Positions 10,073 through 17,911 of a DNA stretch of 64,000 nucleotides are shown piece after piece; position 1 is the first letter of the stretch; every line of letters begins with the position of its first letter. This DNA is from Bog-473 sp963817735 (GTDB taxonomy: Bacteria > Actinomycetota > Acidimicrobiia > Acidimicrobiales > RAAP-2), in assembly GCA_963817735.1 (NCBI GenBank), contig CAWFPP010000004.1, positions 1 to 64,000 of the forward strand. Direction: 5' to 3'. The position numbers and the translations under genes are program-made. The notes beneath the pieces were generated by a model. It saw nothing but the letters and a program-made list of their open reading frames with translations. It was not told where the DNA came from and made no database searches.

Positions 10073-10350
10073 AATGATGTTGTGAAGCTCCCGTGAGGGT
10101 CCACCTGTTCAAGGTTGGTCGTCAGTAATTTCGGGAGCACCGGAGTCGCCGGTCTGACTTCAGATCAGGTGGACGTGTCATGGCGTCCGCACCCCGTCGA
10201 CCGGAGCTCCGGGCACATCAGATAGGGCGCGGCGTGCCCCGTTCCAGAGGGGTGATTGGCCGGTCTGTTCAGACCAGATCGACCTACACCGTCACTCCTT
10301 CTCGGGACGGCCGCGCCACCCCTCAACCGCTTAAGGAAGGAAGGGATGGC
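10070..10350 (+). ncRNA. Candidate bridge-RNA region in IS110 left end
   Basis: IS110-group elements encode a bridge RNA in the non-coding end upstream of the transposase (known for the family). Here 280 bp contain two perfect complementary pairs: GCTCCCG (10087) with CGGGAGC (10132), and GTCCACCTG (10099) with CAGGTGGAC (10166). Parts of the region recur in the diverged IS110 at 23.8-24.05 kb. The exact RNA ends cannot be placed by eye. Confidence 0.35.
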
Positions 10351-11391
10351 ATGACCATCGTAGAAGCCACGCGCACCGTCACCGGTGGCATCGACACCCA
10401 CGGAGAGGTCCATGTGGCCGCCGTCTTGGACGAGGTCGGTGGCCTGCTCGGCACGGAGTCGTTCGCTGCCGACCCTGACGGATACTCAGACCTGTTGAGC
10501 TGGCTCGAAAGCTTTGGTGACGTCACCAAGGTCGGTGTGGAAGGGACTGGGTCCTATGGCGCCGGAGTCGCCCGCTTCCTCGCCCGAGCGGGGATCCACG
10601 TTGTCGAAGTCGACCGTCAGAATCGCCAGGCCCGGCGCCAGAGCGGCAAGTCCGATCCGCTCGACGCCGTCGAGGCCGCCCGGGCCGCGCTCTCGGGGCG
10701 GGCCCATGGAAGGGCTAAGTCCAGAGATGGCTCGGTCGAGGCCATCCGGGTCCTTGTCGTGGCCAAGCGCTCGGCCCGAGGAGCCCGGATCAAGGCGCTT
10801 GGTCAGATGCGTCAACTCACGTTCAGTGCCCCCGACCAGCTCCGGAGCCGACTCAAGGGCCTCCCAATCGGCGAGTTCGTCGGCGCCGCCCAAGGATTGC
10901 GCCCGACTCGCTCGCCTGACGCGGTGACGGCGGCAACGAAGGCGGCCCTCTCGTCGTTGGCACACCGGGTGGCCGATCTCGAAGGGGAGATCAGAGAACT
11001 CGACGCCATGATCACTCCGCTCCTCAAGAGCGCCGCTCCCGAGCTACTCGCCGTCTATGGAGTGGGCATCGACGCTGCAGCCGCGTTGCTCGTCGCCGCC
11101 GGCGACAATCCTGAACGTCTGCATTCGGAAGCCGCGTGGGCCCACCTCTGCGGGGTCTCACCCCTCGAGGCATCCTCGGGCAAGGTCACTCGCCACCGAC
11201 TCAACCGAGGCGGCGACCGCCAGGCCAACCGAGCGCTCTGGCACATCGTGATCACCCGACTCGCCTCTGACCCGAAGACCCAGGCCTACATGGAACGCCG
11301 GGTCAAAGGCGGCCGCTCCAAGCGCGAAGCCATCCGCATGCTCAAGCGCTACGTCGCCCGCGAGGTCTACCGTTCCCTGCCTCGCGCGTAG
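10351..11391 (+). CDS. IS110-family transposase (DEDD), copy 1
   Basis: 346 residues from the ATG at 10351, preceded by GGAAGG; upstream in-frame codons belong to the non-coding end. An N-terminal RuvC-like DEDD domain shows GIDTHGEVHVAA (first Asp), VGVEGTGSYG (Glu) and SDPLDAVEAARAAL (Asp pair). The C-terminal transposase domain shows GVSPLEASSG, with the Ser expected to form the covalent DNA link, and GGDRQANRALW. Length is usual for the family. Copy 2 differs by a few residues (for example Ala/Thr near residue 240). Catalyses bridge-RNA-guided recombination in studied relatives. Confidence 0.9.
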   Translation: MTIVEATRTVTGGIDTHGEVHVAAVLDEVGGLLGTESFAADPDGYSDLLSWLESFGDVTKVGVEGTGSYGAGVARFLARAGIHVVEVDRQNRQARRQSGKSDPLDAVEAARAALSGRAHGRAKSRDGSVEAIRVLVVAKRSARGARIKALGQMRQLTFSAPDQLRSRLKGLPIGEFVGAAQGLRPTRSPDAVTAATKAALSSLAHRVADLEGEIRELDAMITPLLKSAAPELLAVYGVGIDAAAALLVAAGDNPERLHSEAAWAHLCGVSPLEASSGKVTRHRLNRGGDRQANRALWHIVITRLASDPKTQAYMERRVKGGRSKREAIRMLKRYVAREVYRSLPRA

Positions 11392-11394
11392 ATC

Positions 11395-11475
11395 CCTGGA
11401 CCATGGACCTGGCTCTCAGTACGCCTGTCGCCCGCGGGGTTGACCTCTACCCGATATGCCGGTCCGTGGTCCAGG
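11395..11475 (+). repeat. Inverted repeat in the IS110 right end
   Basis: CCTGGACCATGGACC (11395-11409) pairs with GGTCCGTGGTCCAGG (11461-11475) with one wobble, 51 bp apart. It is largely conserved in copy 2 (near 16580 and 16647). It may be a structured RNA or a DNA end recognised by the transposase. Confidence 0.6.
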
Positions 11476-11652
11476 TTCACCGACTTAGAAGACGCGTGAC
11501 CTGATAAGAGCTTGCCCATGCAACACGTGGCCCATCATTGGTCTGTCCGCTGTCTTCACTCCCGAAATCCTCAGGAAAGGGGCTTGACATCATCCATAGG
11601 AGCATCGGTCAGGGGATGTTCTCAAATGCAATGTCACGGCGAATTTCTGGCC

Positions 11653-12207
11653 TCATCCCAGACAAGATTTCGGCACAGTCGGACAGCCTGCAACCGACCA
11701 GACCATTCGGCCCAAGTCCGAGCGATACGGCCGCACGGCAATGTCTTTAGCCGGATGGGCATTGCCTGGCAGGAAGAAAGTGATGAATCCGGTAGACCCT
11801 GGGGCGATCGTTCCCCCAGGTCCCGTACATGACAGCCAGGGAGATGGAGATGTGTATTCACGATTCGTGCCGCTTATGGGGATCTGCGTGGCCTGGAGTG
11901 CCTTGCAGTTATATGGCGCTGGACCCTTGTTAGTGAGATTCAAAAGGAAGGTGACTCTGCCCGACTGGCCGTAGACCCAGACGACCCTAGGTGATCCGAC
12001 AAGGACCATCCCGGTTTTCGGCCCATACGACACTTGTGTCACGTGGAGGCGCTGAGGTACACCCGTTGCGGTTGTCGTATCAGTGCTCTTCGTGGTTGCG
12101 CTGGATGGCGACGTGGCACCTACTGCCAAGGTAAGACCCAACACCAGAAGGGCTGCGGCCCACCGGCCGCCTACGGCAAATCGGAACCCTCTGCCATGGG
12201 AGCTCAC
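11653..12207 (-). CDS. Secreted protein of unknown function
   Basis: 184 residues from a GTG at 12207, chosen because it places a clear export signal at the N-terminus (basic start, then WAAALLVLGLTLAVGATSPSSA). The mature part is a likely beta-rich domain with four Cys (YNCKAL, WLSCTG, AGCPTVPKSC), possibly two disulfides. It resembles exported actinobacterial domains with a TxxLLxLxNxGxxPC pattern (FLLNLTNKGPAPYNC), but I would not assign a family. IS110 copy 1 ends 50 bp beyond its stop. Divergent from 12319. Confidence 0.6.
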   Translation of the reverse strand: MSSHGRGFRFAVGGRWAAALLVLGLTLAVGATSPSSATTKSTDTTTATGVPQRLHVTQVSYGPKTGMVLVGSPRVVWVYGQSGRVTFLLNLTNKGPAPYNCKALQATQIPISGTNREYTSPSPWLSCTGPGGTIAPGSTGFITFFLPGNAHPAKDIAVRPYRSDLGRMVWSVAGCPTVPKSCLG

Positions 12208-12242
12208 GCTGGCAAGGCTAGTTCTGGCTCGCCTGTTCTGCA

Positions 12243-12262
12243 GTGCCCCAGAACGCTGCCGG
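12243..12262 (+). repeat. Motif M6
   Basis: GTGCCCCAGAACGCTGCCGG, in the divergent gap between 11653-12207 and 12319-13071. Not at a gene end. Confidence 0.5.
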
Positions 12263-12318
12263 TTTGGCGCTGGCCGCGGAGCTGGGCGAAGACTACGGTC
12301 CGCGATGGAGGAGGCCTT

Positions 12319-13071
12319 ATGGATCCCTTTGCTCAGGCACACCTCTCAGAGCTTCTGGCCGGAGCTCGGTTAGGGCCGCCGTTTCCCGGGTCTGATCCCG
12401 ATGAGCAAACGGCACTAACAATGATGAGGTTCAATGCGGCCCTCGCGGCGCTAAAAGGTGTCGGTGCCATCTCAGACGAGGAGATGAGCGACTGGACCAA
12501 CCGGATGCTCGTCGTTCTCGGGGAGGAGCCCCTTAAGCCCCTCCCGCCGGGCACTGCGAGAATCATCAACTTCGGAGGAAAACGCTCGCAACGCCCTCCG
12601 CGTCCACCTGATCCTCCGGCGGCCTCGAAGTTCCTCGGTCTGGTGCCCGTCGAGGAGCCCGACCGCCCTTTGGGCTATGGCGGACGGATCCAGATCCTCG
12701 GAGTGGAGCTCTACAGCGACAAGATCGCCGTCAACTGGAGACTCGCCCCGCTTCCTGATCCGGAGTCCCTGTTCGCCGCTGAGCTGGCTGAACAAGAGCC
12801 CGATCTTGAGGGCCTTGCAGACGACTTCAAGAAGATCCTTCGGGACAAGTTGATCCAGCAGCTGCAGATGCGGAGACGCTCCATCACTCTCGCCGACGAC
12901 GTCGGAACTCAGTATCGGGGGACCGGTGGCGGTTCGGGGGGAGGCGGCAATGAAAGGCGGGGACACTCAGACTTTGCTCCGGGGCTGCCCGCAGAGGCGC
13001 AACGGCTGATCGTGCGCTGGGATCAGATGGAGTTCGCGGTGCCCTTGCACCGCAATCGGGACTCACCCTGA
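12319..13071 (+). CDS. Cytoplasmic protein of unknown function
   Basis: 250 residues from the ATG at 12319, preceded by GGAGGAGG. No signal or membrane segment. Residues 1-70 look helical (LTMMRFNAALAALKGVGAIS). A Pro-rich linker (RPPRPPDPPAASK) leads to an alpha/beta part with LGVELYSDKIAVNWRLAPLPD, and a Gly-rich stretch (GTGGGSGGGG) precedes a short C-terminal segment ending near VPLHRNRDSP. Not recognised; the middle resembles proteins that compute a regional or solvent property, but this is not enough for a call. Followed immediately by motif M7. Confidence 0.65.
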   Translation: MDPFAQAHLSELLAGARLGPPFPGSDPDEQTALTMMRFNAALAALKGVGAISDEEMSDWTNRMLVVLGEEPLKPLPPGTARIINFGGKRSQRPPRPPDPPAASKFLGLVPVEEPDRPLGYGGRIQILGVELYSDKIAVNWRLAPLPDPESLFAAELAEQEPDLEGLADDFKKILRDKLIQQLQMRRRSITLADDVGTQYRGTGGGSGGGGNERRGHSDFAPGLPAEAQRLIVRWDQMEFAVPLHRNRDSP

Positions 13072-13088
13072 CTGTCCCAGTCCGTCGG
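13072..13088 (+). repeat. Cassette-end motif M7
   Basis: CTGTCCCAGTCCGTCGG directly after the stop of 12319-13071. The following CTTGGGGTGCAC can pair back with CCCAG, giving a hairpin. Confidence 0.6.
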
Positions 13089-13193
13089 CTTGGGGTGCAC
13101 AATCAGTGCAATTCGGATTTGCTCAACGAGAGGAGCCGTCATGCGGCCCGGATCTGTTTGCTGGCAACGTCATACGGATACCATTCGGTACCA

Positions 13194-13688
13194 ATGGATG
13201 TCTCCGACCGATTGACTCGACATGTCACTGTGGCACGTAACCCGGCGGTCCTCTACGACTTGATCAGCGACGTGACCCGTATGGGCGAATGGAGTCCGGT
13301 GTGCACGGCGTGTGAGTGGGTTGAGGGTTCCAGTCCTTCGGTAGGCGCAGTCTTCGTTGGGCACAACGAGACGCCCGAGCGAAGCTGGGACATGAGGTGC
13401 AGGGTGTTCGTCGCCGACCCCGGCCGGGAGTTCGCCTTCGCCACCATCGGCACGCCAGGAGGCGACGACACCGACGAGAACGGTATGACCCGGTGGGGCT
13501 ACACCTTCACGGCCGTTGGGGGTGGTACTGACGTGGAGGAGTCGTGGGAACTGACGCGGTCAGGACTCAAGACCGTCAATGCGATGCTGCCAACACAACG
13601 ACACGGGATCGTCGAAACGGTAATGCCCAATACCTTGCTGGCTATGGAAGAGACCCTGGCGAATTTCAAGCGGGTGGCCGAAAGGTAG
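13194..13688 (+). CDS. SRPBCC-family protein (START-like lipid/polyketide-binding fold)
   Basis: 164 residues from the ATG at 13194; the frame extends upstream to 13095 without a better ribosome site. The pattern is typical of SRPBCC proteins: N-terminal beta strand (LTRHVTVARNPAVLYDLI), SDVTRMGEWSPVC, then a beta sheet (FVGHNETPERSWDMRCRV, EFAFATIG, RWGYTFTAVGGGTDVEESWEL) and a long C-terminal helix (TLLAMEETLANFKRVAE). Such proteins bind hydrophobic ligands; the ligand here is unknown. A single gene closed by motif M8, which overlaps its stop codon. Confidence 0.8.
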   Translation: MDVSDRLTRHVTVARNPAVLYDLISDVTRMGEWSPVCTACEWVEGSSPSVGAVFVGHNETPERSWDMRCRVFVADPGREFAFATIGTPGGDDTDENGMTRWGYTFTAVGGGTDVEESWELTRSGLKTVNAMLPTQRHGIVETVMPNTLLAMEETLANFKRVAER

Positions 13689-13702
13689 CCCCTATCGCCG
13701 GG
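13686..13702 (+). repeat. Cassette-end motif M8
   Basis: TAGCCCCTATCGCCGGG. Its TAG is the stop codon of 13194-13688, so the motif starts inside the gene. Confidence 0.6.
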
Positions 13703-13738
13703 ATGTGGACGATGGCCTAGGTAGGTAGATTTCAACCC

Positions 13739-14086
13739 GTGAAGCGGATGTTCGTAGTCTTGCTTGCCCTCGGCGCTGGCGCTACCGCATGTGCAAGAGG
13801 CGGTCCGAGCGAAGCAAGAGGCGGTCCGAGCAAAGCAAGCGGTGCCCCAAGCGTGACGCTTCAGGTCGCTTGTGAGCCCTTTCAGCACATGGTGCTTCTA
13901 GGGCCGTCCTCGGGGTCCGGTGAAATTGCCGGTTCCGTCGGCCCTGTTCCGACCAAGTGGGTCAACCAGCTACTCAGGTCCGGTAACGGGCATCTGGTGG
14001 ATTACGCCAAAACGTTTGTCAACGGTAGAGCCAGCAGTGAGGTCGTTGGGGAAATCCAATCTGAGTGTCACAGGCTTGGTGCTTGA
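13739..14086 (+). CDS. Small lipoprotein, unknown
   Basis: 115 residues from a GTG. Signal MKRMFVVLLALGAGATAC ends in a lipobox-like GATAC, so it is probably a lipid-anchored exported protein. The mature N-terminus has a short internal duplication (ARGGPSE/ARGGPSK) visible in DNA as a repeated gcaagaggcggtccgagc. Two further Cys (VACEPF, QSECHRL) could form a disulfide. No family recognised. Single-gene unit closed by motif M9. Confidence 0.6.
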   Translation: MKRMFVVLLALGAGATACARGGPSEARGGPSKASGAPSVTLQVACEPFQHMVLLGPSSGSGEIAGSVGPVPTKWVNQLLRSGNGHLVDYAKTFVNGRASSEVVGEIQSECHRLGA

Positions 14087-14102
14087 CCGTCCAGTTCGCC
14101 GG
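14087..14102 (+). repeat. Cassette-end motif M9
   Basis: CGTCCAGTTCGCCGGG begins at the base after the stop of 13739-14086. CCAG pairs with the following CTGG around the TTCGCCGGG loop. Confidence 0.65.
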
Positions 14103-14158
14103 GCTGGGGTGACACCCTGCGGCACTTTGGAAGCAGGATCTCGAGTCATGATGGCTCG

Positions 14159-14647
14159 GTGAAGAGAGCCAGGTTCTTGCTCCTGACGGCACTCGTGGCC
14201 ATCGGTTCAGTCGGATGGAGCAATCTCGCATCCGCCGGGGCAGCAACGTCACGTCCTTCCGACTTCTGCATTTCCTTAAAGCCGGCGGTTCAGGCGTCGC
14301 AACAACTGGCCGCAGTCAGGATAGGAGTGAGTTCCCATGCTGCGGCCAAGACGAAGTCTGAACTCTTGACTGCCATCAGCATGCTTCTGAATGCGGACAG
14401 TTCAATCAAGGTTCAATTGCGCTCTGCTCCCGCCAAGGTCAGAGCCTCCTTCAGGTGGGATGTCTTGACTGAGGGGAGGGTCAAAACGGCATTGGAGCGG
14501 GCAACCACGAAGCGGCAGATCCAGGCAGCGATGAGGGAACTCGATGGCTCAATTGACTCACATCCGAGAGAAGCACCCTTCATCAGCTACAGCTTGTCTC
14601 AGTGCGAGGGCCGCCCGGCCCCCGCTGGTGCCGCCGCAACTCCCTAG
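14159..14647 (+). CDS. Secreted protein of unknown function
   Basis: 162 residues from a GTG. Signal peptide MKRARFLLLTALVAIGSVGW with probable cleavage after ASAGA. The mature protein is largely helical, with two Cys (DFCISLKPAV near the start and LSQCEG near the end) that could link its ends. Helices are rich in Ala, Lys and Arg (KTALERATTKRQIQAAMREL). Not recognised. Its N-terminus (MK-R-x-FLLLTAL) resembles that of the lipoprotein just upstream, but the mature parts differ. Followed 23 bp later by motif M10. Confidence 0.6.
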   Translation: MKRARFLLLTALVAIGSVGWSNLASAGAATSRPSDFCISLKPAVQASQQLAAVRIGVSSHAAAKTKSELLTAISMLLNADSSIKVQLRSAPAKVRASFRWDVLTEGRVKTALERATTKRQIQAAMRELDGSIDSHPREAPFISYSLSQCEGRPAPAGAAATP

Positions 14648-14670
14648 CCTCTGCTCTCGCAGCTCTCACA

Positions 14671-14687
14671 CTGCCCCCGTTCGCCGG
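14671..14687 (+). repeat. Cassette-end motif M10
   Basis: CTGCCCCCGTTCGCCGG, 23 bp after the stop of 14159-14647, followed by CGAGTGGGTGCCACC. One of the best matches to the consensus. Confidence 0.65.
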
Positions 14688-14749
14688 CGAGTGGGTGCCA
14701 CCCTCCAACACCGTGGGGATAGTCGCTGAAAAGAAGGCAAGATTGGGGC

Positions 14750-15217
14750 ATGCCTGACGATGCACCGGCCATCAGGGAAGCCGTGAAATACGTGAAGGGC
14801 TGTGCTCCAAACGATGTCCTCTCCACACTTTCCTGGCTGCGCACAAAAGGCTGGCGGCCAGTAAATGCTCGTGGCGGGCCCTCAGAGTCATTTGGCGACG
14901 TGCTTGTGGAGTTTGCCAAAGGTGATGGTCGCATCACGATTACCCGAGACCGGAGCCAGTGGCAAATGAGCCTGCGTCCAGCAGGGTGGAGCGACAAGTT
15001 CGACCTCGACATCATCCTGGACACGATCAATGGTCGGACCGATTGGCAAGCTCAAGAACAGTTCGCACGCCCCCTTCCTGGACAGCTCCCGCCCGGTGTT
15101 GCCTGGGCCGAATCCGTTCCCCAAGTCCTGGAGTGGCTCGACAGCCATGGCGATGCTGCTGGTCTTCTGAAGGAGATGCAGCAGAAGCGATCACGCAGTC
15201 TGTTTCCAACCCTTTGA
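14750..15217 (+). CDS. Small cytoplasmic protein of unknown function
   Basis: 155 residues from the ATG at 14750. No signal or membrane segment. Alternating helix and strand (NDVLSTLSWLRTKGWRPV, GDVLVEFAKGDGRITITRDR, WQMSLRPAGWSDKFDLDIIL) ending in a helical segment (SVPQVLEWLDSHGDAAGLL). The size, acidity and Trp content are similar to many immunity or SMI1-like proteins, but no signature motif supports that. Followed by motif M11, into which IS110 copy 2 inserted. Confidence 0.6.
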   Translation: MPDDAPAIREAVKYVKGCAPNDVLSTLSWLRTKGWRPVNARGGPSESFGDVLVEFAKGDGRITITRDRSQWQMSLRPAGWSDKFDLDIILDTINGRTDWQAQEQFARPLPGQLPPGVAWAESVPQVLEWLDSHGDAAGLLKEMQQKRSRSLFPTL

Positions 15218-15242
15218 GGGCGGAGAGCAACGCTGCCTTGGG

Positions 15243-15256
15243 TCGCCCAGTACGCC
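15243..15256 (+). repeat. Cassette-end motif M11, interrupted by IS110 copy 2
   Basis: TCGCCCAGTACGCC, 25 bp after the stop of 14750-15217. The motif runs into IS110 copy 2 at the same point as M5 does in copy 1. Confidence 0.6.
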
Positions 15257-16787
15257 AATGATGTTGTGAAGCTCCCGTGAGGGTCCACCTGTTCAAGGTT
15301 GGTCGTCAGTAATTTCGGGAGCACCGGAGTCGCCGGTCTGACTTCAGATCAGGTGGACGTGTCATGGCGTCCGCACCCCGTCGACCGGAGCTCCGGGCAC
15401 ATCAGAGAGAGGCGCGGCGTGCCCCGTTCCAGAGGGGTGATTGGCCGGTCTGTTCAGACCAGATCGACCTACACCGTCACTCCTTCTCGGGACGGCCGCG
15501 CCACCCCTCAACCGCTTAAGGAAAGGAAGGGATGGCATGACCATCGTAGAAGCCACGCGCACCGTCACCGGTGGCATCGACACCCACGGAGAGGTCCATG
15601 TGGCCGCCGTCTTGGACGAGGTCGGTGGCCTGCTCGGCACGGAGTCGTTCGCTGCCGACCCTGACGGATACTCGGACCTGTTGAGCTGGCTCGAAAGCTT
15701 TGGTGACGTCACCAAGGTCGGTGTGGAAGGGACTGGGTCCTATGGCGCCGGAGTCGCCCGCTTCCTCGCCCGAGCGGGGATCCACGTTGTCGAAGTCGAC
15801 CGTCAGAATCGCCAGGCCCGGCGCCAGAGCGGCAAGTCCGATCCGCTCGACGCCGTCGAGGCCGCCCGGGCCGCTCTCTCGGGGCGGGCCCATGGAAGGG
15901 CTAAGTCCAGAGATGGCTCGGTCGAGGCCATCCGGGTCCTTGTCGTGGCCAAGCGCTCGGCCCGAGGAGCCCGGATCAAGGCGCTCGGCCAGATGCGTCA
16001 ACTCACGTTCAGTGCCCCCGACCAGCTCCGGAGCCGACTCAAGGGCCTCCCAATCGGCGAGTTCGTCGGCGCCGCCCAAGGATTGCGCCCGACTCGCTCG
16101 CCTGACGCGGTGACGGCGGCAACGAAGGCGGCGCTCTCGTCGTTGGCACACCGGGTGGCCGATCTCGAAGGGGAGATCAGAGAACTCGACGCCATGATCA
16201 CTCCGCTCCTCAAGAGCGCCGCTCCCGAGCTACTCGCCGTCTATGGAGTGGGCATCGACACTGCAGCCGCGTTGCTCGTCGCCGCCGGCGACAATCCTGA
16301 ACGTCTGCATTCGGAAGCCGCGTGGGCCCACCTCTGCGGGGTCTCACCCCTCGAGGCATCCTCGGGCAAGGTCACTCGCCACCGACTCAACCGAGGCGGC
16401 GACCGCCAGGCCAACCGAGCGCTCTGGCACATCGTGATCACCCGACTCGCCTCTGACCCGAAGACCCAGGCCTACATGGAACGCCGGGTCAAAGGCGGCC
16501 GCTCCAAGCGCGAAGCCATCCGCATGCTCAAGCGCTACGTCGCCCGCGAGGTCTACCGTTCCCTGCCTCGCGGTAGATCCCCGGACCATGGACCTGGCTC
16601 TCAGTACGCCTGTCGCCCGCGGGGTTGACCTCTACCCGATATGCCGGTCCGTGGTCCAGGTTCACCGACTTAGAAGACGCGTGACCTGATAAGAGCTTGC
16701 CCATGCAACACGTGGCCCATCATTGGTCTGTCCGCTGTCTTCACTCCCGAAATCCTCAGAAAGGGGCTTGACATCATCCATAGGAGC
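15250..16787 (+). mobile_element. IS110-family element, copy 2
   Basis: About 1,538 bp, nearly identical to 10066-11603 and in the same orientation. The two copies enclose five cassette-type genes and could move them as a unit. Its right end abuts the terminal inverted repeat of the two-recombinase element at 16792, leaving only four bases (ATCG) between them. Confidence 0.85.
15537..16628 (+). CDS. IS110-family transposase (DEDD), copy 2
   Basis: 363 residues from the ATG at 15537, preceded by GGAAAGGAAGG. Same DEDD and Ser motifs as copy 1. One base is missing relative to copy 1 just before its stop (ctcgcggtag against ctcgcgcgtag). The frame therefore runs 17-18 residues further, ending GSQYACRPRG. 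The extension lies in the right non-coding end and is unlikely to be native. Whether it affects activity is unknown. Confidence 0.88.
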   Translation: MTIVEATRTVTGGIDTHGEVHVAAVLDEVGGLLGTESFAADPDGYSDLLSWLESFGDVTKVGVEGTGSYGAGVARFLARAGIHVVEVDRQNRQARRQSGKSDPLDAVEAARAALSGRAHGRAKSRDGSVEAIRVLVVAKRSARGARIKALGQMRQLTFSAPDQLRSRLKGLPIGEFVGAAQGLRPTRSPDAVTAATKAALSSLAHRVADLEGEIRELDAMITPLLKSAAPELLAVYGVGIDTAAALLVAAGDNPERLHSEAAWAHLCGVSPLEASSGKVTRHRLNRGGDRQANRALWHIVITRLASDPKTQAYMERRVKGGRSKREAIRMLKRYVAREVYRSLPRGRSPDHGPGSQYACRPRG

Positions 16788-16791
16788 ATCG

Positions 16792-16807
16792 GTTATACAT
16801 GTGATCC
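16792..16807 (+). repeat. Left terminal inverted repeat
   Basis: GTTATACATGTGATCC, the exact inverse of 19231-19246. A one-base variant (GTTATACAGGTGATCC) lies at 20748. Confidence 0.85.
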
Positions 16808-16834
16808 ACCTCCTGGGATAGGCATCCGGGGGAA

Positions 16835-16863
16835 CCTCCTCGGGTGCAAACCCGACCAGGAGG
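16835..16863 (+). promoter_or_regulatory. Hairpin that sequesters the ribosome binding site of the first recombinase
   Basis: CCTCCT (16835) pairs with AGGAGG (16858-16863), the Shine-Dalgarno of the GTG at 16870. An inner stem CGGGT/ACCCG is closed by a GCAA tetraloop. It would keep translation low in read-through transcripts, as transposases often require. Confidence 0.55.
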
Positions 16864-16869
16864 TGTGCG

Positions 16870-17911
16870 GTGAAGTGGAGTCCGTCATTCGAGTGTCACG
16901 TCCGTCCCGACGGTGAACGCGTCTATCGGATCGGCCACCAGCTGATCGACGAGTTCTTCGAGTTCGTCGTCGGCCGGGCCCGTCCGAACACGGTCCGGGC
17001 CTACGCCCACGACCTGAGCGTGTTCTTCAGCGTGGTGAAGAAGGACCCGCTCGAGGTGCGGCCCAAGGACGTCATGGCCTTCGTCACCGCGCAGCGCCGT
17101 CCCAAGCCCGGGGCCGAGAACGTGGTGCGCATCGCCGACGGTTCCGCGGGTCTCTCGGCGGCGACGATCAAGCGCCGGCTGGCGGCGGTCTCGAGCTTCT
17201 ATGGCTACCTGATCACCCGCGACGACGTCGACGTGTCGGCCAACCCGGTGCCCCGGGGCATCGCCACTCGTCAGAGCCGCTCTCGGGGCGGTCGGGGCCT
17301 GCCGCTGGTGCGCGGGGTGCGCCGGCTGCCCCGGATCCTCGACCCCGACGAGATCGACGCGCTGATGGGGGCGCTGCGCACCGAGCGCGACCGGGCCATG
17401 ACCCAGGCCATGGTGCTCGGCGGCCTGCGGCGCTGCGAGGTGCTCGGCCTTCGCCTGGGCGACCTGCGCCTCGGCGAGTGGCGGGTGCTCATCAGAGAAG
17501 GCAAGGGCGGCCACGAACGATTGGTGCCGCTCTCGCCCACCTTCTTCGCCACCGTGGCCCGCTACATGGACCACGAACGGCCCGAGACGACGAGCGACGC
17601 GCTCTTCGTCGCGCTCAAAGGGGCACGGCGCGGCCAACCGCTCTCGATGCCGGGTCTGCAGCAGATCATCCGCGACGCCCGGCTGCGCGCTGAACTCAGT
17701 CCACGGCACCTGCCACGAGCTGCGCCACACCTGCTTCACCCGTCTGCGCGAAGCCGGCATGGCCATCGAAGCCATCCAGGCCCAGGCCGGACACCGCTCC
17801 ATCACCTCGACGCGGGTCTATCTGCACCTCAGCGTCGACTGGCTCGACGACGAGTACCGCCGGGCCGCAGAAGCCATCGAGGCCCAGGCGCTGGTGGGGG
17901 TGGCCCAATGA
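16870..17911 (+). pseudogene. Tyrosine recombinase 1 of the element (one frameshift)
   Basis: Starts at a GTG behind AGGAGGTG. The N-terminal SAM-like domain is clear (RARPNTVRAYAHDLSVFF), then the catalytic domain with GGLRRCEVLGLRLGDL (Arg I). Near 17695 the frame shifts by one base. The correct continuation reads CHELRHTCFTRLREAG (HxxR) and GHRSITSTRVYLHLS (His and nucleophile Tyr), ending GVAQ at 17909-17911. Corrected length is about 347 residues. Its stop overlaps the ATG of the next gene (ATGA). Either inactivated or a sequence error. Confidence 0.75.

Larger units (their letters stand above)
10066..11603 (+). mobile_element. IS110-family element, copy 1
   Basis: About 1,538 bp, nearly identical to 15250-16787. 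Ends were placed by comparing the two copies and the diverged relative at 22534-24048: all three start after a TGCCCC-type flank at GTAC and end at TAGGAGC. No terminal inverted repeats or target duplication are seen, as is usual for IS110. The gene lies between a 280-bp left and a 210-bp right non-coding end. Confidence 0.85.
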
